Shown one piece after another: positions 45,776 through 56,795 of a stretch of DNA of 64,000 bases (the stretch's first letter is position 1; the number at the start of each line of letters is the position of its first letter). The DNA comes from Buxus sempervirens. Taxonomy: Eukaryota > Streptophyta > Magnoliopsida > Buxales > Buxaceae. The translations under genes were made by a program, and so were the position numbers. The stretch spans positions 22,821,866 to 22,885,865 of the forward strand of contig OX387185.1 in the NCBI GenBank assembly GCA_947561395.2, given 5' to 3'. The notes beneath the pieces are model-generated. The model was not told where the DNA came from. It worked only from the letters and a program-made list of their open reading frames with translations, and did not search any database.

Positions 45776-48068
45776 GTAGGTAGCACCGATTTTCATTTTG
45801 TTTTGTGTTCTGGAGGTTAATCGATTGTATTGCATGTTTTAGTGTTATATATACATGTATTTAGCTTGATATCATTCATATAATTATGTTAGAATCATCC
45901 TGGACATGAAAAATCAGATTTCTAAACATTGTATGTTCGTTTTTGGGAGACCGCCTACCTCTCTGCGCTCGGCGATCCTCAGCAATCCTCGGCGCTAGTG
46001 TAAAATTTAAGACTGCCGAATATCGCTTGAAGACGGACCACGGGCGACCTATTTTGTACTACCGCTGACCTTTGACCGCCTAGGCGATCCTGAGCGATCC
46101 TAGGCGCTCTAGCCAAAAAATGCAATTTTGAAAGTTTTTCATTCCCTTTTCTTCTCCAACCCTTTCCCAGACAACCCAAGCCTCTCGCATAGCACCCTTA
46201 TTACATGAAAGTAAATGTCCTGTGTATTTATTGTTCCATTTACTTAAGTCTTTACATCTAAATAAGGTTTTACCCCCCATTTGGAACCAATAAAAATACT
46301 TCCAAGGTCTAATTCCCAGCCAATAAAAATTCAACTTTCCAGTTCATGCCTAAATCCCGGTTTTTAATCAAAAAGCCCGGTTTGGGTTTAATACCCAGAT
46401 GAGTGATTCAGGAGCCCATAAAATTCTAGGAGATGTGTTTACCCTTCAATAGACTACAACCAAAATTTGAGCTCGAAACTCCTTGTAGATTTGTCTAGAA
46501 AATTATATACCAAAAGTCAACGTTTTTAACTAGACTTAGAATATTTTTGGGGTCCGAAACTTTTTGTTTCGGAATCGATTGATTTTTGGTATGGTGACCT
46601 TATTGGGAATCCTAAGACTATTCCACTCATCCAAAATGTATTTTGAGAACTTTACGACATTCTTAGTCGCAAATCATTATAAAAAAAAGTTATTTGGATT
46701 TCCACCACTTGTAACACTTCTCTAAGATTATTCTTAAGGTGTCTTTGAAGGCCAATTATACTAAAAGGTTCATCTTAGATATTTAACCACTTGAGTCTTC
46801 TATTATTAAGATAATCCCATAATCAATATGAGTACACACTAATGAACTGGTTATGGAACAAGACTTTGGATTACCGATTGAACATGGAAGAACTATGATT
46901 ATAAACAATATTGGAATGTGAATGATTGAACAATGGCTTGGTGGCCAGTTTTATAAATAACCTGCTTGGTGGCAGAGATTATTACCTGCTTGGTGGCAGA
47001 GATTATAACCCGCTTGGTGGCGGAGACCCTAACCTGCTTGGTGGCGGAGACCCCAACCTGCTTGGTGGCAGAGATAACCCGCTTGGTGGTGGAGATTCCC
47101 GCTTGGTGGCGGAGACCCCAACCTTCTTGGTGGCAGAGATAACCCGCTTGGTGGCGGAGATACCCGCTTGGTGGCGGAGACCCCAACCTGCTTGGTGGCA
47201 GAGATAACCCGCTTGGTGGCGGAGATACCTGCTTGGTGGCGGAGACCCAACCTGCTTGGTGGCAGAGATAACCCGCTTGGTGGCGGAGACATTACCTCCT
47301 GCGGGAGAGATTCATTACCTCCTGTGGGGCAGATGTATTTCTGATGGATTGCATCCTACAGGAGAGATACCTCATGTGGGGGAGATGTGATTATGCGTGA
47401 TTGCATCCCACATGGAGGATGGGTGTGTGAGTTACCACTGGAAGGTGAGGAAGCTATCTCCTACGGTAGAGGTAGATGCTAGGTGTTCACATCCTGCGGT
47501 AGAGTTATACTGTCTCCTGCAGGGGATACCTATAGTCTTAGAGATGTGCATTCTCCTGCGGAGTTTGTGTGGATACTAGGTGTTTACATCCTATGGTAGA
47601 GATAGGCTACTACCTGAAGGTTGGCTTTTATTACTGATATGATGATTGATTCTCAGGTTGATGGATTGTTATTAAAAAGGAAATATTGAAATGTCATAAT
47701 TGAACAGAACTGCTATGATTTATGTGAACTGTTAAAATGGAATATTATGGAATCATGAATAAATGTGGAACTGCTCTTAAGAAGACACTACAGAAAGTAA
47801 ACCAGAAACCATGGGAATGTGAAATATAATACATTGTCCTTTAAATTGAAATGAAACACACATGATTAACTTCTTTTAATTCGGGCACTGATTAAATGTT
47901 TGTTTTATCGTGATTATTCGTTTATCTCACTGACTGTGATTACTCGATTATTTTACCGATCATGAAACCACTGTTAATTTCCCTATCTATATAAATTGTT
48001 TTCTACATGCATAGTGTTACCTACTGAGATAGTTGTATCTCACCCTTACTTCATATTCTACTTTTCAG
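45776..48068 (+). other. Putative LTR-internal intron, copy D
   Basis: Bracketed by GAG/GTAGGTAG and a pyrimidine tract ending CTTTTCAG/G. Equivalent spans: 19331-21391 (C-inner), 57285-58758 (F), 10495-12421 (G), 16909-22175 (C, including C-inner), and on the minus strand 2198-3649 (A) and 52658-54740 (E). Inferred only from splice-site consensus and conservation among copies. Confidence 0.5.
46960..47290 (+). repeat. cttggtggc minisatellite, copy D
   Basis: About 17 units of 19-20 bp, same two forms as at 20280-20620 but in a different order. Confidence 0.9.
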
Positions 48069-48675
48069 GTTATCTTGGAGAGGACACTACAAGTTAGACA
48101 GATAGTGGGTTGAAGTTTAGAAATTCCATATGAAAAGAGTAGGATGATTTTATATAGCTGTATTTATTTTATTGGAATCGTGATAGATGATTTGTAGGAT
48201 ATTAAGAGTTAGTTAAATTTGTAGTTGCCTTTCATTTGATTAGTTAATGTAATCGGATGATTCAGCTTCTAATAAATGATTTAAGCTTCCTAGTACTCTG
48301 ATAAATTTTAGTTCTTTTATTCTATATCTATGAACTGATTGTAATGTACCACAAGTTAATGCCTTGATCTGAGTCAAAATGAGAAAAAAATGACCCGGAT
48401 TTGGGGCGTTACACCAACACCAGCACAGAGCAAAATTTACCTTTTTATTAAGAGCAGCACTTGCACACTGATCTCCGTGTCATTCATGGTGCCCATTCCT
48501 TTTCTGCCACACACGGCACTCTAAACCATGGCTGCCCTCGCACAGGAGCAAACCATTTTCGGAAGAAACTAACATTTTTTTGTTTTGTCTTTCCTTTATA
48601 TTTTGTTTTCCCAAGGTTGAAAGTGTTGCAACCATTGCTAACCGAAGCCCATATCTACTAAGATCCCACGCGAGG

Positions 48676-50242
48676 ATGAATCCAGAAGAGCCACCTGCGC
48701 CTTAGCTGCCAGTACCACAACCTCCAGCACTACAGCAACCTCCGCCTCAGTGCTAGATTGAGGATGAGCCGGTAATCGTGAACTTAACTCAGCAGATGGG
48801 ACAAATCACCCAGCTGCTCCAAAGCTTAATCAGGCAGATGCCACAACCGGTCATCCCTTAACCTCCAGGAGAACCACAACAATTGTCGCAGGGATCGCCA
48901 GGGCCACCACATGCCCACCGACACCTGTCTATCCTATGCCTCCACTGGCTTTCCCTCTACAAGTTCCACCTTGGGCGGTGCCACAAGATCAGCAGCCACA
49001 TCAGCCACCTCCTGAAGAAGCACTACATCTCCCACACATCTTGGAGATAAACTGTGAAGAAGAAGAGGAATGGCATAGACAAAGAGTCGAGGCAAGGGGC
49101 ATCTTGCCTGAAGTCAGTGCCATGATCAATGACCTTAGAGCAGAATGGCAAGAACTAAAAAGAGGGTCAGTGCTAGGAAGGATGACAGTTGACAATTTTT
49201 GTTTCTTCCTCGACATAAGACTTCCGGCAAAGTTTAGGTGTCCCGACTTCGAGAAATTCGACGGGATTGGCTGCCCAACTGCACATCTGAGATCATACTG
49301 TGGAGCCATGATGGGGTACAACAGGGATGAGCAGTTAAAGATACAGCTGTTCCAGAGATCCCTAACAGGGCAAGCACATCAGTGGTTTTCCACTTTGAAC
49401 TCTGCACAAATCCAGACTTGTTCTGACCCGGCACACCTCTTCATTGAACTGTTCAGGTTCAACTCTGAGGTTATACCTACAAGGATGGAACTGATGAGGA
49501 TGAGCAAGAAGGCAGGTGAGATAATCCGAGATTATGCTCGAAGATGGTGCGAACATGCAATGATGGTGCACCCACCACTGACGGAGGAAGAGATGGCTAG
49601 CCTATTCATCTCAACCCTGAGACAACCATACTACTCCCACATGATTGGCCAGCAAGCGACAAGCTTTAGTGCCTTGGTCTAGATAGCCGATAGGGTTGAG
49701 GGTGGCATCAAGGCAGGATTGATAGAGGCAGGCTCACCTAGGGCAATGTCAAGAAGACCTGTGAATGGAGGCAAGAAGCCTGAAGGTCAAAGGGAAGTGG
49801 CAAGTGTTAACTCTGCACAGGGGCAACAACCACTCCACTTGCAAAGAGGGTCACATCCACATGGCGCAAGGCCCACGGGGTCGGCACCACTGCAGGGTGT
49901 GCAAATGGAAGATAGAAGATAGAGGGTACTCACGCCTCTTCCCTATACAATGGCAGAGCTCCTTCCTACATTGCTAAAGGGACACTATTTAAGGTTGATA
50001 GCTCCCAACCCAAATGCAGCATTAGGGAGGAACTATGAACCTAAAGCAATTTGTGAATATCACATGGGGTCACCGGGGCATGCCACCAATCAGTGTTGGG
50101 CCCTCTGGCATGCAATCCAAGATTTGATTGATGCTAGGAGAATTACTGTAGACCCTCCTACTCCTACTAAGACACCACCCGCTGCCATAGAAGTGAATCC
50201 TCTTCCAGACAACAAGGGGGCATCTTCGAGTGGAACGGGCTA
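48676..50242 (+). pseudogene. gag: Element X gag
   Basis: ATG at 48676 (MNPEEPPAP, stop at 48703). IEDEPVIVNLTQQMGQITQL continues in the same frame. After a frameshift near 48910 a 248-residue open stretch (48936-49682) carries the capsid: DIRLPAKFRCPDFEKFDGI, HLRSYCGAMMGYNRDEQL, FQRSLTGQAHQWFSTL, RMELMRMSKKAGEIIRDYAR, LTEEEMASLFISTL. More stops lie at 49680 and 49920. The zinc knuckle ICEYHMGSPGHATNQCWAL (about 50047-50105) and QDLIDARRITVDP...AIEVNPLPDN end the protein at 50242. Tat/Ogre type throughout. It has few lesions, so coding loss is recent compared with element 1. Confidence 0.92.
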
Positions 50243-52316
50243 GAAAAGAGGCAAGGCAAGGTTGCAAGGTGCAACCAACTCCCAAGAATCCAAAATCTCC
50301 ACTGGACGCGGTCCCATGCTGAGTCCACCATTCCCAGGCTAAGTTAAAATTTACTTTTTGCATCAACCGTTCCTGGTGATTGGTCATTCTGTAAATATTT
50401 TTACATGCTTTTGCTGTCATGCAAACTTTTGTAAAAAAAAAAACCCTTTTTTGAAAAAAAAAAAGAGAAGAAAATACTTTTTGAAAAAAAAATGGCAAGT
50501 GCTTGGGTCGATGATGACATCATTTTGAGACCACACCTTTTTTGGCACGACCATGAACATTTGAAAATGCTGAATTGCTCAAAGGTGTCGTCAGCCGGGT
50601 GCAACATACTACTCCCATGAGAACCTTGACTAAGCCAAATGCAATCCTTCTTGATCCATGCCTTGATTTTCCTTCCAAACCTATCTTTACACTGGGGCAG
50701 AATGATCCTTGAGAGAAAAGAAAGGAAAAAGAAAATCAAGGCATGGATAGATTCTTGAATAAATTTGCATGAATAGATTCTTGAATAAAAAGGATGAATA
50801 GATTCTTGAATAAATTTGCATGAACATTTCAACCAAGTTGTCACAATTTCTGCAAAAGGATGAAAGGCCATCCTTGCTTTATTTTCCCAGTTTTCAAAGT
50901 CATATCTCTAGTCAAACCATTTGAGCCTAACTTTCTTCTTTCTAACCTATTGAGTCATGAGCACTAAATACGGTGCCTGGCAAAGAAGAAAAGACATGGA
51001 TGAGCAAAACAAAGAAAAAGAAAAGAAAGCAGAAAATACACTAGGGCATGCTAATCAAAGCAAAAAGCCAAGATAACCCCAGAGCAAAGGAAAGGGAAAG
51101 GAAAAATGCTAGAGGAAAAAGTGAAGGTCACAAAAGGCCTCAAAAAGAAAAGGAAAGAAAGTGAAAAGGCATTGACAAAGCCCAAGCAGTCAAGAAAAAG
51201 GGAGAACATGACTCGACCCATTTACAAAAAGAATTTGAGCTATATTCCCTTTCTTTCATAAACCAAAAACCTTAGCCTACATTTCGTCCCATCAGAAAGT
51301 CCTTTCTGATTGCAGAAGGTGTGACAATTGAATTCATGCAAATCTATAATGAAGGAATCTAAAAGGAAGAGCAAGCTTTGGCAAGACACAAAGTAAGACC
51401 TAAAAATGAAGAGATAAGAACTTGAGCCTTATGTCCCATCATTTCTCAGACTTAAAACTAAGCCAATGTTTCATCCTAATGTGAAGACCTCTTTGATAAA
51501 TGGGACATGATGAAAAAAAGTTGGCCAAAGACCTTCAAGTTGGGGCAGGCACTGACCCCGAGGGAAAACCCTCAATTGCAAAATCCTGAAACCACCATAA
51601 ATGGTTGGTTCAAGATGAGAGAAACCAAACTGGGGAAGGGAGAACACTCTTTGAGGCATCCCTCATCTTCTAAACCTTTGCATAACCTTTGAGAGCCAAT
51701 GCTAGCACAAGTCAAGAATTTCATGGGAATACATGTCGAACACACCTTCCCAGAACACTTCAAGCTAACAAGGCAAATCACCGTGGTCACTGGTCCTGCC
51801 ATTTCTTTTGAAGCACTTGTACAAAATTTCTGAAAAAGCTTTTGAAAAAAAATATATATTTCATTTCAGTCATGTGCACTCGCACACATAATAAAACCAA
51901 GTAAGCCACAAGTGCTTGCAGTGTGAATTTCAGATACCTCACCACGCTGTGAAAATTTTGCAGGCCCATGCGAGGTAGAAAAAGTTAGAGGATATCAAGA
52001 AGCATCCTTAAGCCGAAAAAAAAAGGAGAAGAAAAGAAAGGCAAAGCGGAGGAAAGCCATCCAAAGCACACCAAGAGGGAGTTTGCAAAAAGCTCACTTG
52101 TTCCCTACGGGTCTTTCCCAAATAAAGAATCCCCACATCCTCAGCGGAGAACCATCCAGAACAAAGCTTAAGCAAACTCAAGAACAAGAGAATGCGTGTT
52201 TTGAAGACAAAAGGGCAAATTGGCCCCTATGTAATTTTTGATTTCCCACTTCTGTAAGTAGAGTAGGACAGGTGTGTGAGTTTCCTTGAGGCACCGAACA
52301 ACGCCAGGAGCACCTC
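50243..52316 (+). other. Element X 3' region (pol absent)
   Basis: Non-coding. It lacks all pol motifs. It holds a 33-bp repeat (50745-50830), a perfect 9-bp-stem palindrome ATCAGAAAGTCCTTTCTGAT (51291-51310), and a segment (52205-52316) homologous to element 1 25200-25310. The long A- and G-rich stretches match the style of the element 1 3' region. Confidence 0.72.
50745..50830 (+). repeat. Short tandem repeat
   Basis: Three imperfect copies of 'agattcttgaataaatttgc' plus 'atgaat', 23-34 bp apart. Confidence 0.85.
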
Positions 52317-53454
52317 TGTAACGCCCTGAATCCGGGACATTTTTTTTTCATTTTTTTTACTTGGATCAAAGCATTAATTTGTGGTACATTGCAATCAGCC
52401 CAAAAGATAGAGAACTAAGATTTATCAGAGTGCTAAGAAGCTTAAATTAGTCATTTAAACCTGGATCTTCCTATTACATCAATTAATCAAATGAAAGGCA
52501 ACTACAAATTAACTAACTCTTAATATCCTACCAAATCATCTATTTTGATTCTAATAAAATAAATACAACTATATAAAATTGTCCTACTCTTTTCATCTGG
52601 ATTTTCTAGATTTCAACCCACTACTAGTCTAACCTGTGGCGTCCTATCCAAGATGACCTGAAAAACAGAATATAAAGTAGGGGTGAGATACGAATATCTC
52701 AGTAGGTAACACATGCATGGGGAAAAACAGTTCATATATATATGGAAAATAATAGAGGTTTCATGCTCAGTAAAATAAGCAAATAGTCACGATCGGTAAG
52801 ATGAACAATTAATCATTATATAAACCATCCTCAATTTAGTGCTCAAAATGAAAAGAGTTTAACATGTAAATTCATTACAATTAGAAGAACAATGTGTCAT
52901 AAATCACAATCACCTGGTTTCCAATTTATTCCAATTTGTATATTCCTAAGAACAATTTTACATTTTATTCATGATTCCATAATATTCAATTTTAACAGTT
53001 TAAATTAAGTCATAGCAATTCCGTTCAATTATGACATTTCAATATTTCATTTAATATAAACAATCTTGTCAAATACGTCTAACCCGATCATTCAATCTCA
53101 GAATCAATCATATAATCAGTAGAAGAAGTCCACCTTCAGGTAGTAGCCTACCTCTGCCGTAGGACGTAAACATATAGTGTCCATACTAACTCCGTAGGAG
53201 AATGCACATCTCTACAACTACAGGTACCCCTGCAGGAGATAGCATAACTCGACTGTAGGATGTGGACACACAGCATCTACCTGTACCGCAGGAGATAGCT
53301 TCCTCACCTTTCAGTGGTAACTCACACACCCATCCCCCATGTGGGATGCAATCACGCATAATTACATCTCCCCCACATGAGATACCTCTCCTGTAGGATG
53401 CAATTCATCGGAAATACATCTGCCCTATAGGAGGAAATATGTCTTTCCCACAGG

Positions 53455-53660
53455 TGGTAATGTCTCCGCCACCAAGCGGGTGAAGGTCTACGCCACCAAG
53501 CGGGTAAAGGGTCTCTGCCACCAAGCAGGTTAGGGTCTCCACCACCAAGCAGGTAATAATCTCTGCCACCAAGCAGGTAATAATCTCTACCACCAAGCAA
53601 GTAATATGCAATACATCTCTGCCACCAAGCAGGTTATTAATAAAACTGGCCACCAAGCCA
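53455..53660 (-). repeat. cttggtggc minisatellite, copy E
   Basis: Inverted, shorter version (about seven clear units) of the array at 20280-20620, here partly written as 'caccaagcaggt'. Confidence 0.88.
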
Positions 53661-54354
53661 TCATACCAAATATCTGCATTCAATATTGTTTACAAGGTAG
53701 TTGATTCATGTTTCAGTCATTAATCCAAAGTCCTAATCCAAAATCAGTTCCTTAGTTTATTTATTATAGTATTTCGTTCAGTATCAACAAGTAGGCCTTT
53801 GTGCTATCCGATTAAGTGTTAAACAAGTGCTTCATTCTTATTGGAGATTGGACCACTAACACACGCTAAGGTGTGGGTCTAATTGTGTATTAATTAATTT
53901 AATTTAAAATTTCCATCGATTAATGGTAAGGTGGGGTCGTCTTAAAGTAATAGGAATTAATTAAGGTTTTGTTATAGTGTCAAGAATTATTAAGGTTTAA
54001 GTTTAGTGATGGAGGATTTATATATATAAATTAATTTACCATGGATTAGGCATTAGGAATTATTATGGTTTGGCGATAGCCAAAAGATAATAGAGAGTTC
54101 TTAAGTTTTAGATTAATACATTAAAGTAAAAGCTAGTACCCCTAATAACCACCTCTGATCCCTAAACTTGCTTTTGCTAATATCTTCCTCAATTGATGTA
54201 AATTATGGTTATCTCCTAATCCCTACCCTTAATTAGTTTCTCCATAGGTTTCTAATAGTGTTTGGATGCTAATTAAACTTAGTTTAACTCAGTTGAAGTC
54301 AAACAATAGGTTAAAATCCAAAAATACACTCAAAAAGGGTTTAATTGCATGCTG

Positions 54355-54485
54355 ATGGGCAAGTAGGCGCTCCTGGGTGATCCTGAGCCATCCTAAGCAC
54401 CCAGCAAAAATTATAGAGAGCGTCTACCCTGGACAGGTGGGTGATCCTGGGCCATCCTAAGCCATCCTGAGTGCCCAGCAAGATT
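54355..54485 (-). repeat. Word block of copy E
   Basis: Repeats of 'gggtgatcctg' 'gccatcctaagc' 'acccagca'. It occupies the CpG-block slot but with partly different words and fewer CpG than A, B, D and F. Confidence 0.75.
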
Positions 54486-55485
54486 TCTGCACAGAACACA
54501 TTCTGAACATGCGGCAGTTTTAGTTTTTCAATTTCTAACTCAATTTCTTCCCTCAAATCACTTCCAACCCTTCTAAACACGATTGGATTTAATCGAACAA
54601 ATATTAAATCGGCATGTAGTTTAGATGCTCAAAATCAAACAGAGATATAATATTATTGTTCAAACAGTAATCATGCATTCGTTCGAGTAATCTTTAGCAA
54701 AGATCCAGTAAACCAACGATGAAAAGGGTGTGTCACCTACCTCTATACGCACAGATCACCTTCTTCCTCCTCTTTCTGCTTTGTGTGGCTTTGATCTCTA
54801 CCTTCGCAGCAGCCCAAGTTCTTCCAAGATGAAAATCTCTCTAGCTTCTCCTTCTTCCTTCTTTTTCTTATCCTCTCGCTCGTTCTTCCTCTCTTCAGCC
54901 GCAGCCTCCCAACACCAACGCCAAAGACACCATCAAACGAAATTGTTTTTATTTAAACCCTATTTTATGCTCCACGATTCCACGCATCACTCCACTATCG
55001 AATTCAATACTTATCCACCAATCAAGGCTAATAATGACCTTTAATCCACTCCTACCTTAATATCTCACAATTTGACAACCAGATCTACGTCAAACTCCTG
55101 ATCTCCTCTATTAGTGTGATCATCTAATAAATAAACTCCTCATCTCCTCAACTTAAGGCCCCAAATCAAACATAATTACCAATATGCCCTTATTCAAATT
55201 ATTAAGCTATAAATATCATTGTTAATAGATAATCTAAACCCCAACTTAAATCTATTATTATTTCTCAAGTCTAATAACAATTTTTAATTAATGTATTTAA
55301 TTATTTGCCGATAATTAATGTGAATTGGCTGAAATACCCTTCTCTTAATATTTTCACATCTACGCATTCAATTTCCTCCAAAATTCTCAAATTTATTCTC
55401 CATTTTATTTTGACAAATTTATTAACACTCCAAATATTCGTATTTAATTTTATTTATTTATGTGCTGAAAATTCAGTGTTTTACA

Positions 55486-55946
55486 ACCTCCTCACCAAGA
55501 GCACCTCCTCCTTCCTTTCTCCTTCCGTTCCTTGGCCCACCTCCAACCGCCATTCCTAAAAAAAAAAATGCTTACACCCTGAAAATTGCATCCTCACTGA
55601 AATCTGAGAAGCTGAATCATCCAAAAAAACTCAAAACCAGTGCACCGACATTAAAGCAATGCACGGGCATGTGCAAAGCGTCACTTCTTTCTCAAAACCG
55701 GAAAAGTGCAAAACGTCACTTATTCCCGAGAACCAGAATCTAGAAAAGGTGCAAATCACCACCTATTTCTAAGAACCAAAAACGGGAAAAGTACCACACG
55801 CGTAACAAGCTCGCGTTAATGTGCTTTATCCCACAAACCAAAAATCTACTCCCAGGCTCTCTCAGAAAGATGTGAGGAATGCAAAATTTGGGTTTCTTTC
55901 AACCTTTGTAATTCGTCAACAAGTGACTCCGACAAAGGGGGGCAGC
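55486..55946 (+). other. Element X 3' end with polypurine tract
   Basis: Resumes the 3' region after copy E ('ccaagagcacctcctcc', homologous to element 1 at about 25290-25320) and ends with the purine tract AAAGGGGGGCAGC (55934-55946) directly before the LTR. Confidence 0.82.
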
Positions 55947-56588
55947 TGTAAGCACCCAAATTTTGATCAAACCAAAATATGCTAAAATGAAAACCCTAGA
56001 TGAAAAGTCAAACCCTAAGGGGCAAAAGTTGAATTTTTGATCAAGTTCAAATATGCCACCATACTTCTTCCCTATGATTAGGAAATTCTAACACAATCCT
56101 AACGCAACTGAGTTTGCTTAGATCAAGGTCCGGACAAAGAAGATATGAGCTGATCAAACTTGAGGGGGAGCAGAAATTGACTTTCTGCTAAACCCCAGAA
56201 CAGCTGCCCAAACTTGTCCCAGTGGACAGGTCATCTTGACACGATTCCAACGCAACTGAGTTTGCTTGAATCGGAGTCCCGGATAATAAGTTATGAGCAA
56301 AACAAGAAACCCTAAAAACTGCCTACGTGGCAAAAACAGTAGAGAAAGGTGTCTGGGGGCAAATCCGTAAATGTCAGGACATTCAAAAATATCTGAGGGA
56401 ATATTTGTAATTGCTTAAGGATGAATCCATAAATATCCAGAATGCTAAAAATATCTCAGGGATTAATCTGTAAATATCAAAGTTCTAAAATATCTCAGGG
56501 ATGAATCTATAATTATCTAGGGATGAATCTGTGAATATCAAATTGATGAGAAAATAGCTCAGGGGCCAATCTGCAAATATCAAGATTT

Positions 56589-56589
<1 letters not shown>

Positions 56590-56642
<53 letters not shown>

Positions 56643-56688
56643 GATTGGTGTTCCCCATGTGCATGCATGTGCATCCCATCATGCATAC

Positions 56689-56757
<69 letters not shown>

Positions 56758-56758
56758 C
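56590..56758 (+). repeat. CT microsatellites, X 3' LTR left of copy F
   Basis: Two CT tracts (56593-56640 and 56692-56755), longer than the matching tracts in the 5' LTR; ends in C8. Continues at 59236-59490 after copy F. Confidence 0.9.
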
Positions 56759-56795
56759 CCCCCATGAGCACCCATGCATGTATCATGCATACACC

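Larger units (their letters stand above)
45019..48413 (+). mobile_element. Alpha solo LTR, copy D
   Basis: 3395 bp, TGTAAAACCCC...GGGGCGTTACA, perfect duplication CCAAC (45014-45018, 48414-48418). Exon-like leader about 45570-45775, donor-like GAG/GTAGGT (45775/45776), CpG block 45950-46115, minisatellite 46960-47290, hairpin 48026-48041, acceptor-like CTACTTTTCAG ending 48068. Its ends and minisatellite match copy C-inner, but 46110-46800 matches copy B (8520-7780 inverted), so it is a mosaic. Confidence 0.92.
52317..55485 (-). mobile_element. Alpha solo LTR, copy E
   Basis: 3169 bp, plus strand TGTAACGCCC...CAGTGTTTTACA, perfect duplication ACCTC (52312-52316, 55486-55490). Sense minus: donor-like GAG/GTAGGT (GT at 54740-54739), divergent word block 54355-54485, minisatellite 53455-53660, perfect hairpin 52685-52700, acceptor-like TTTTTCAG ending 52658. 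Similar to C-inner and D except for the word block. Confidence 0.92.

Noticed and set aside
54730..55044. Protein with a signal-peptide-like Ser/Phe-rich N-terminus
   Set aside because: Antisense to the leader of alpha copy E; hydrophobic residues come from the pyrimidine-rich complement of the purine-rich exon.
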